Source: an uncultured Corynebacterium sp. (GTDB lineage Bacteria; Actinomycetota; Actinomycetes; Mycobacteriales; Mycobacteriaceae). From it: 14,388 nt of DNA. Of the stretch, positions 6,522 to 11,420 are shown piece after piece. The notes under the pieces were generated by a model. That model was given only the letters and a program-made list of their open reading frames with translations. It was not told where the DNA came from and did no database searches. The stretch lies in contig NZ_CABTZR010000057.1 in NCBI RefSeq assembly GCF_902489365.1, positions 1 through 14,388 of the forward strand, in the 5' to 3' direction. The position numbers were made by a program, and so were the translations under genes. Within the stretch, counting starts at the first letter, position 1; every line of letters starts with the position of its first letter.

Positions 6522-7025
6522 ATGAGCCACGACGATCTGTCCTTTGCTATCACCGTCGCCAGTGCCGAAGGCGGCTGGGTGATTCGCCCTTTCAAGGATG
6601 ACTTCACCGACGTCAACACCTCCATCAAGGCGGTGCGCAACCTCCGTTCGGAGGGCGCGGCATTTGCACTGCTGTGCGTGGAGGATGACTATTTCGTCGT
6701 CGTGCGCCCGGTGCCGGGGGATGTGCGCATGCTGCTTTCCGACGCCACCTATGCCTCCGAAGACGACTTCGCGGCGGACTTCCTGGACCTGCGCGATATC
6801 GATATCCCGGATTTGAACGAAGACGAGTGGGAGGACGCCGACCCCTACGGTGACGGCGATTTCGATATCTTCGCTGACCTCGGCCTCGATGAGGACCAAC
6901 TGGGCTACATCATCGACAACGATGAGGACTGGCCTTCCGATATGCTCCTGCGCATCGCCGGCGAGCTGGGCTTTGGTGATGAGCTAGAGGATTTCATCGA
7001 CGGCCTCGACTCGGATGATTCTTAA
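6522..7025 (+). CDS. tRNA adenosine deaminase-associated protein
   Basis: A 167-aa strongly acidic protein with many Asp and Glu residues, especially in 85-130 and at the C-terminus (DFIDGLDSDDS). It matches the actinobacterial family annotated as tRNA adenosine deaminase-associated, which is nearly always found directly before tadA. The N-terminal half (ITVASAEGGWVIRPFKDDF, then VVVRPVPGDVRMLLSDATY) is a compact alpha/beta part; the C-terminal half is mostly acidic helices. Its stop overlaps tadA by 11 nt (7015-7025), which points to translational coupling and joint function. The molecular role is unknown; acting as a partner or regulator of TadA is inference from context. Confidence 0.88.
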   Translation: MSHDDLSFAITVASAEGGWVIRPFKDDFTDVNTSIKAVRNLRSEGAAFALLCVEDDYFVVVRPVPGDVRMLLSDATYASEDDFAADFLDLRDIDIPDLNEDEWEDADPYGDGDFDIFADLGLDEDQLGYIIDNDEDWPSDMLLRIAGELGFGDELEDFIDGLDSDDS

Positions 7026-7503
7026 ACCAGCGGAGGGGCTGGTGCGCGCGGAGGCCCGCATGCGCCGCGCCCTGGGGGTCGCGCGCACCACGCCGGCGGG
7101 GGATATCCCGGTGGGTGCCGTGCTTTACGACGCCTCCGGTAAAGAACTCGCCACCGGCGTTAACCGCCGCGAGCAGCTGAATGACCCCACCGCGCACGCA
7201 GAGGTGGAAGCCATCCGCCAGGCGGTGCGTGTGCATGGCGATGGTTGGCGGCTGGAAGGCTGCGAGCTGGTTGTCACCTTGGAGCCCTGCGCGATGTGCG
7301 CGGGCGCAATTCAAGCTTCCCGGGTGGCCTCGGTGGTCTTTGGTGCCTTTGAGCCGAAGACGGGGGCGTGCGGTTCACTTATCGACGTCCTCCGCGCCCC
7401 CGGCGCCCTCCACGTTCCCGAGGTACGCGGCGGTGTGCTGGAGGAAGAGTGCGCGGAGCTGCTCACGGGCTTCTTCGGGGGTCTGCGCGGCAGCGGCGCT
7501 TAG
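7015..7503 (+). CDS. tadA: tRNA-specific adenosine deaminase TadA
   Basis: A 162-aa zinc-dependent deaminase converting A34 to inosine in tRNA-Arg(ACG), which lets one tRNA read CGU, CGC and CGA; normally essential in bacteria. The zinc site and catalytic residues are present: HAE (His61, Glu63) and PCAMC (Cys92, Cys95). GDIPVGAVL (29-37) and GACGSLIDVL (117-126) are further family motifs. Length is standard. The ATG at 7015 lies inside the preceding gene, so it is translated by coupling; a later start would remove the N-terminal helix (MRRALGVAR). The substrate tRNA gene lies at 2077-2152 in this window. No clear terminator lies between tadA and the csbD-like gene. Confidence 0.96.
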   Translation: MILKPAEGLVRAEARMRRALGVARTTPAGDIPVGAVLYDASGKELATGVNRREQLNDPTAHAEVEAIRQAVRVHGDGWRLEGCELVVTLEPCAMCAGAIQASRVASVVFGAFEPKTGACGSLIDVLRAPGALHVPEVRGGVLEEECAELLTGFFGGLRGSGA

Positions 7504-7595
7504 CCCTGAGTTGGTTAGTGGCCCGGGAGCCGATTTCCATTTCGGGTGTAGGCTGGGTGTCCCACGTGAGAGGCGTAGAAAGTAAGGAGAAAACC

Positions 7596-7793
7596 ATGGG
7601 TGATTTCGAGAACAAGAAGGACGAGTTCGTCGGCAAGGCTAAGGAAGCCGCTGGCAACTTAAGCGACAACGAGAAGCTGGAGAACGAGGGCAAGGCCGAC
7701 CAGGTCACCTCCGAGGCTAAGCAGAAGGCTTCCGACGCCGTTGAGGGCGTCAAGGATAAGGCCAACGAGGTCATCGGTGGCCTGAAGGACTAA
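7596..7793 (+). CDS. CsbD-family stress protein
   Basis: A 65-aa, very hydrophilic, Lys/Glu/Ala-rich helical protein of the CsbD family. These are abundant general-stress proteins of unknown biochemical function. The pattern ENKKDEFVGKAKEAAG and the later EGKADQ are typical; the C-terminal half (AKQKASDAVEGVKDKANEV) is an amphipathic repeat similar to late-embryogenesis-abundant proteins. The ATG at 7596 has AAGGAG (7584-7589) at 6-nt spacing, so the longer upstream reading frame is not used. TAGGCT (7549-7554) could be a -10 element, and stress-sigma control is likely from the family but not shown. A strong terminator at 7814 ends the unit. Confidence 0.93.
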   Translation: MGDFENKKDEFVGKAKEAAGNLSDNEKLENEGKADQVTSEAKQKASDAVEGVKDKANEVIGGLKD

Positions 7794-7813
7794 TTCCTCG
7801 CCTCATCTAGCTG

Positions 7814-7852
7814 AATCGCTGTCCGCGCCGCGTGGCGTGGGCAGCGATTTTG
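7814..7852 (+). terminator. Rho-independent terminator after csbD-like gene
   Basis: AATCGCTG (7814-7821) pairs with CAGCGATT (7842-7849), with a few more pairs and a GC-rich inner loop, followed by TTTTG. Confidence 0.8.
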
Positions 7853-7884
7853 TCGCTCGGGATGACTCCCGTAATCTGGAACGC

Positions 7885-7975
7885 GGTGGCGTGTCCGAGC
7901 GGCCGAAGGTGATCGCCTCGAAAGCGATTGTTGGGTAACCCCCAACCGCGGGTTCAAATCCCGCCGCCACCGCCA
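7885..7975 (+). tRNA. tRNA-Ser(CGA)
   Basis: Acceptor GGTGGCG (7885-7891) pairs with CGCCACC (7965-7971); discriminator G7972; CCA (7973-7975) encoded. Anticodon stem ATCGC/GCGAT encloses the loop CTCGAAA with anticodon CGA at 7919-7921, reading UCG. The long variable arm (GTTGGG / CCCAAC) is the class II feature expected for serine. The T-arm has GGTTCAAATCC. Confidence 0.97.
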
Positions 7976-7978
7976 CAT

Positions 7979-8017
7979 CCGGCACTCCAGTTCTTAGCTC
8001 TGGGGTGCCGGTCTTTT
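7979..8017 (+). terminator. Rho-independent terminator after tRNA-Ser
   Basis: CCGGCACTCCAG (7979-7990) pairs with CTGGGGTGCCGG (8000-8011) with one G-U, then TCTTTT. It also lies just beyond the stop of the opposing gene 8023-8190, but on minus no T-run follows, so it acts mainly on plus. Confidence 0.88.
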
Positions 8018-8022
8018 GTGTT

Positions 8023-8190
8023 TTAGAAGCCGGCTCGCCCTCTATCAACATCTCTTTGGAAATCCAGCGCGGCTTGGCGTGCCTCGGGGTCGTGGTCTTC
8101 AGTGCGCTTGTGAATCCGCCGGCTCATCATGCCCGCTGGGATGGCAATGAGAAGGATGGCCGCGACGGCAACGATGACGAAAGTAGACAT
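8023..8190 (-). CDS. Small single-pass membrane protein (55 aa)
   Basis: Read on minus from ATG at 8190 to TAA at 8023-8025. The N-terminus MSTFVIVAVAAILLIAIPAG forms one membrane helix, followed by a basic stretch (MMSRRIHKRT) and a charged, helical tail ending DVDRGRAGF. The positive-inside rule puts the tail in the cytosol. A good ribosome binding site (AGGAG, then ACCCCC) precedes the ATG, supporting a real gene. It converges with tRNA-Ser and diverges from the MFS gene. No family or function is recognised; such one-helix proteins often assist membrane complexes, which is speculation here. Confidence 0.75.
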   Translation of the reverse strand: MSTFVIVAVAAILLIAIPAGMMSRRIHKRTEDHDPEARQAALDFQRDVDRGRAGF

Positions 8191-8224
8191 GGGGGTCTCC
8201 TAGAGCACTTCAGCGGTTAAAACT

Positions 8225-8251
8225 TTGACTGGACAGGGGGGGATGTATCCT
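8225..8251 (+). promoter_or_regulatory. Weak candidate promoter of the MFS gene
   Basis: TTGACT (8225-8230) is a good -35, but the best -10 at a sensible distance is TATCCT (8246-8251) with only a 15-bp spacer. The AT-rich stretch 8260-8275 offers other -10-like hexamers (for example TAATAT at 8268) without a matching -35. Confidence 0.25.
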
Positions 8252-8304
8252 GACTCTCTATAGGTAAATAATATGATGTGTGACACTATCAAATATTGAG
8301 GTTG

Positions 8305-9555
8305 ATGAATAGTCTTTCTTTTAAATCTACGTTCTCGCTCGTCTTTGCAGCTGCTGTCGTTTCCGGGTTGGGTGACGGCCTCATCCCGATTGCTTTTGCG
8401 CTTCAGGCACACCGAGTAGATCCGTCGGGGCGTGGCTTGACGGTGGTGCTTATCGCACTGTGGGCGGGCCGCTTTCTTAGTTCTTTAGTGGTCCGAAAGC
8501 TGCCGCCACCACACCAGCCGGTGACCTGGATGCTGGGTAGTGATGTCGTTCGGATGTTGGCGCAGTGGGGACTTGTAGCGTGGGTGGTTGCTCGCGGCGA
8601 TTCCATTGCTGCGTTCGCGCTCTCAAGCTGCGTGTACGGTTGTGCCTCGTCATTCTTTGGACCAGCAAGGTTTAGCCTCTTGTCACAGCTGTTTTCCGAT
8701 GAGCAGCGCACCCGCGTCAATGGAACCCTGTCGATGCTCGGTGATGTGCTGTTTATCGCCGGCCCCCTCATCGGTACAGCGGCAGTGCTCACCTTGGGAT
8801 TTAACACGGTATTGCTTATCGACGGCGCCACTTTCCTCGTCGCCATGCTCTTTGTTCTTCCGTTTCTCTCAGTACGCAGCGAACCAGCAAGAGAAAGCAC
8901 TCATAGCGCAGCGGCTGAACCAGAACCGGACAGCGCAGGTTCATCGACTTCGAACAAACCTCTTGCGGCCCCAACGCTCCCCAGCTGGGTACGAGTAGGA
9001 CTCGGTACCTGGCTGGTCGCGGCAATTGTCAACGGCTTCCTGGGAAGCGCTGGCCCTACATGGATTATGAATAATTTCGACGAAAAGTCGTGGGGGTTTA
9101 TGGCAACTGCGCTTGCGGTCGGTTCGCTGCTTGGCTCAGCAGCAACAATTTTGAAGGCATTAGATCGGGTGCGTTTTAGCACCTTGCAAATCCTGATGTT
9201 GATTCTTCTGGCCGGGCAGATCCTGGCTTTGGCATTCTCTTCTGTCTTCGTGCTCATCGCCGCAGTTGGTGCTGCTGCGTCCTTGTTGATGACTGCGGCA
9301 GGCATTGCGTGGGATTCTCTCGGGCAGTCTTTGGGGGATGATGGTCTGGTGCACCAGTTCGCTACAAAGGATCAGCTGGTCTTTACCGCCGGCACCCCGC
9401 TTGGAATGATTCTTTTCGCGGCACTTTCTTCTCATCCTGGTGTTGCGGCGGTTGCCTTGGCAGCTGCGTTGGTGGTTGCAGCTGTTGCGTCGGCCTTGCC
9501 TGTGGCGCGTTCGCCGCGTACGGCAGATATAGCTGAGGGTGCTGTTCCTTTGTAA
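8305..9555 (+). CDS. Major facilitator superfamily exporter
   Basis: A 416-aa membrane transporter with about 12 hydrophobic segments in two halves, joined by a charged, probably cytosolic linker at 191-226 (Glu, Pro and Ser rich). Early motifs (VSGLGDGLIPIAFAL; YGCASSFFGPARFSLLSQLF at 111-130) are like those of the drug/macrolide/siderophore exporter branch of MFS, which uses the proton gradient. The substrate cannot be told. I chose the ATG at 8305; a TTG at 8296 would add three residues (MRL). The only ribosome-binding-like sequence is TTGAGG immediately before, with close spacing, so translation may be weak. Codon use is more AT-tolerant than in neighbouring core genes, and it sits at the left side of the accessory stretch. 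Confidence 0.85.
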   Translation: MNSLSFKSTFSLVFAAAVVSGLGDGLIPIAFALQAHRVDPSGRGLTVVLIALWAGRFLSSLVVRKLPPPHQPVTWMLGSDVVRMLAQWGLVAWVVARGDSIAAFALSSCVYGCASSFFGPARFSLLSQLFSDEQRTRVNGTLSMLGDVLFIAGPLIGTAAVLTLGFNTVLLIDGATFLVAMLFVLPFLSVRSEPARESTHSAAAEPEPDSAGSSTSNKPLAAPTLPSWVRVGLGTWLVAAIVNGFLGSAGPTWIMNNFDEKSWGFMATALAVGSLLGSAATILKALDRVRFSTLQILMLILLAGQILALAFSSVFVLIAAVGAAASLLMTAAGIAWDSLGQSLGDDGLVHQFATKDQLVFTAGTPLGMILFAALSSHPGVAAVALAAALVVAAVASALPVARSPRTADIAEGAVPL

Positions 9556-9747
9556 TGAAGTAAGAGCGCATCGCAGGGGTGCAATTGGCCGGTTACCCTC
9601 AGGAACAAAGGTGGCAACACCTTTCGGAAATTGGGCGCCCCACTCGCCGTTGACCTCTCCCGCAGAAATCTGCAAGGTATTCAGAGACTTCACGAGCATG
9701 GAGGTAGAGAAGATCGTGATGTCGTCTTTATTTGACTCATTTTGTTC
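9556..9747. other. AT-richer spacer with a possible coding remnant on minus
   Basis: There is no intact gene. On minus, from about 9748 down to about 9556, an open frame reads DDITIFSTSMLVKSLNTLQ, then SAGEVNGEWGAQFPKGVATF and PEGNRPIAPLR, with codon use that looks partly coding, before it runs into the antisense of the MFS gene. It has no ribosome binding site and no natural C-terminus, so it may be a leftover of a lost gene. It may also be chance; the plus strand is open here too. Confidence 0.3.
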
Positions 9748-10227
9748 TTACTTTACAAGAACTTCTCTAAAAGGGGAATCTGGACTGATCCAGATTTTTT
9801 CCTTGGCGCGCTCATTTAAGTCCTCATAGTAGCTTAAGAAATCGCCGATGGACTGCGCCTTTGTATTTGCAGCCTCCACTCTTCCAACCCATACAATTTT
9901 GTCCGGCTCTGAAAAATCTGCTTTATGAATCGGGTAGTCGCCGGCTAAAGTATCAAAAACAATTGAATCGGCGATCTCTTCGTATAAATTAGGTGACCAT
10001 ACATAGCGCTGGTAGCCAGCCTTATATCCTACAATTGCCGTCCGATTTAGTACTTTAACGCGGAGGATAAGGGCGATCTCAAAATGAGAAGCGCATTCCA
10101 CTATGAATAATGGAGCTATATCTGTCTTGTTTTCATAACTGTTTTCGTCAGCTATCCATTTGTCTAGTGCTACCGACAACTTTATTGCTAATCGGCTAAC
10201 ATCGATTTGTTCTATATCTATCCACAT
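9748..10227 (-). CDS. Hypothetical protein, immunity-like in context
   Basis: A 159-aa soluble protein with no signal peptide or membrane helix. No family is recognised. It starts at ATG 10227 with a purine-rich ribosome binding site (GGAGGA, 10231-10236) close to the start. It contains alternating strand-like segments (APLFIVECASHFEIALILRV, then TAIVGYKAGYQRYVW) and ends with a helical, charged region (FLSYYEDLNERAKEKIW). Its base composition is clearly more AT-rich than the flanking core genes, with many ATA, AAA and TTT codons, which suggests recent acquisition. Forty-two nt upstream on the same strand ends a 41-codon open remnant (10270-10395). A small soluble protein following a truncated C-terminal coding piece is the arrangement of a toxin immunity gene, but this is inference. 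Confidence 0.65.
   Translation of the reverse strand: MWIDIEQIDVSRLAIKLSVALDKWIADENSYENKTDIAPLFIVECASHFEIALILRVKVLNRTAIVGYKAGYQRYVWSPNLYEEIADSIVFDTLAGDYPIHKADFSEPDKIVWVGRVEAANTKAQSIGDFLSYYEDLNERAKEKIWISPDSPFREVLVK
9777..9800 (+). terminator. Rho-independent terminator on plus, inside an antisense gene
   Basis: AATCTGGA (9777-9784), loop CTGA, TCCAGATT (9789-9796), then T through 9800: a perfect 8-bp stem plus U-tract. It lies within the last codons of the minus-strand gene 9748-10227 and would end transcription from the MFS gene about 220 bp downstream of its stop. Confidence 0.7.
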
Positions 10228-10269
10228 TGATCCTCCATTTGCACCTTAGAAGTTTTATCTACGTATACG

Positions 10270-10395
10270 CTATCCCCTAGCGATGTCTTCAAAGTTGGGA
10301 ATTGTCGAGCTGAACCAATCAGGAGCTTCTATCCTTTCATCGGTAGGGTAAAAAGTGTTCATGCCGCGAGTTTCAGTAGCGTAATCTGGAAGAAA
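10270..10395 (-). pseudogene. Truncated C-terminal coding remnant (minus)
   Basis: Between TAA (complement of 10396-10398) and TAG (complement of 10270-10272) minus carries 41 sense codons reading FLPDYATETRGMNTFYPTDE, then RIEAPDWFSSTIPNFEDIARG. An internal ATG has no ribosome binding site. It ends 42 nt before the minus gene 9748-10227. I read it as the last part of a larger lost gene. It is short enough that chance cannot be excluded. Confidence 0.4.
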
Positions 10396-10399
10396 TTAG

Positions 10400-10558
10400 C
10401 TTTTTCATGAGAGCGGTCTGCCTGTAGCGAAGTTCGGCGATGGCAAGTATTTCACCGAGTTTACCTACAACATCACGTCTCTCGGACAGACGCCTTCAGG
10501 TGAGTGGAGTTTCCAAAGTAGGCGCTACACATGTAAATTTGGGGTCTGCCTCTACTAA
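10400..10558 (+). pseudogene. Truncated C-terminal coding remnant (plus)
   Basis: After an in-frame TAG (10397-10399), 52 sense codons run to TAA at 10556-10558: LFHESGLPVAKFGDGKYFTE, then FTYNITSLGQTPSGEW and SRRYTCKFGVCLY. From GGT at 10415 the third codon positions are mostly G or C (AAG TTC GGC GAT GGC AAG), as in real genes of this genome. There is no start codon with a ribosome binding site. It ends 9 nt before the GTG of the next gene, as expected for the upstream partner in a two-gene unit. The layout resembles the C-terminal end of a toxin followed by its immunity gene; no catalytic motif is identified. Confidence 0.45.
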
Positions 10559-10567
10559 GGTTGTGAC

Positions 10568-11071
10568 GTGTTAGAAGTTGAACTATTTGCCTGGGCATTA
10601 ACCGATGCAAAGACGGTCGATGAAATTCGATTGAATCTTGAGAGGGCGGGGACTTTCTCAGAAAAAGAATTAGCTGATATACCAGCACTTGGTTTAACGT
10701 CCCTGATTGGGCAGTACACATTTGATTCTGCTCAAGAACGAGTACTGCCCGGTGAGATTGCACAATGGCGACGCGCATCGCGCATCGATGAATTTGATGA
10801 TGCGATCAAACGCCTAAGCACAGATCCCTATTCCTTCGTTTTGTCGGTGTTAAACCAACCGGACAGAGCGAATGGCGAGTTCGCGGCGGCGGTGCATTTA
10901 GGAGTAACCAAACGCGTCGGAAAGGCTGCAGCACAGATCTGGGCCGGGATGTTCTGTAGAGCAGGAATACAGCAGCTTCTCCGAGAAGGAGAGGATTGGA
11001 AAGTGCATCCAACTGCGGTCTTCGGGGACTCTCCTAGGACTGCCTATATACCGCTTCGAAGAAAACTTTGA
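10568..11071 (+). CDS. Hypothetical protein, probably frameshifted near its 3' end
   Basis: A 167-aa open frame starting at GTG 10568 with AAGG (10557-10560) upstream. It is soluble and mostly helical (VDEIRLNLERA, EIAQWRRASRIDEFDDAIKRL, AAAQIWAGMFCRAGIQQLL). No family is recognised. The last 16 or so residues (after AVFG, ending LRRKL) look out of frame. In the next frame, past the G-run at 11024-11027, the reading is TLLGLPIYRFEENFDHLESI and then YQLRRKVIILRCHDS, which looks like genuine protein. One base too many in GGGG would explain this. The annotated stop at 11071 is therefore probably premature. The context after a truncated remnant suggests an immunity-like gene; this is inference. 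Confidence 0.55.
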   Translation: MLEVELFAWALTDAKTVDEIRLNLERAGTFSEKELADIPALGLTSLIGQYTFDSAQERVLPGEIAQWRRASRIDEFDDAIKRLSTDPYSFVLSVLNQPDRANGEFAAAVHLGVTKRVGKAAAQIWAGMFCRAGIQQLLREGEDWKVHPTAVFGDSPRTAYIPLRRKL

Positions 11072-11327
11072 CCACCTAGAGTCCATTTATCAACTGCGCC
11101 GGAAGGTCATTATTCTGCGGTGCCATGATTCTTGATGACGGCGAAACCCCTCAACAACACGGATGTGAGAGTATACCGAAAGCTTTCCTGGATGAACTTG
11201 AACGTAGTGTGTCGATACGGTCGTCCTACTTAGTAAGAGCCGTGAACAGGTCGCCTTTGAATACGGGGTGTCTGACGCAGTCTTTCAACCACGAGTTGGT
11301 GCTTATCTAGGTGCACGATGTCGTTAG
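11028..11327 (+). pseudogene. Frameshifted continuation of the 10568 gene or a second remnant
   Basis: Three successive open pieces in changing frames look coding. One is the frame reaching TGA at 11133-11135 (IYRFEENFDHLESIYQLRR). The next runs from ATG 11125, reading ILDDGETPQQHGCESIPKAF and DELERSV. The last, after about 11205, reads DTVVLLSKSREQVAFEYGVS, then DAVFQPRVGAYLGARCR, ending at TAG 11325-11327. Joined, they would extend the 10568 protein to about 250 residues. Several frame changes make sequencing error an unlikely sole cause, so decay is preferred. A second small gene beginning at 11125 is an alternative. Nothing further is seen in 11328-11420. Confidence 0.45.
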
Positions 11328-11420
11328 GGCTTCACAGCCCAACTGGTTAAACTGGTGCACATTCGTGTCCACCACCAAAGCTTCCGCGAGCAATAATCGC
11401 GCATGTGAAGGGGAAAATCC

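Noticed and set aside
7885..7975. tRNA-Ser 3' end as attachment site for the 8.2-11.4 kb insert
   Set aside because: No second copy of the tRNA 3' end is seen near 11330-11420, and there is no integrase gene in the window.
11341..11356. Two AACTGGT copies 9 bp apart before the MMPL gene as an operator
   Set aside because: Only seven bases match and no further copies are seen; chance is likely.
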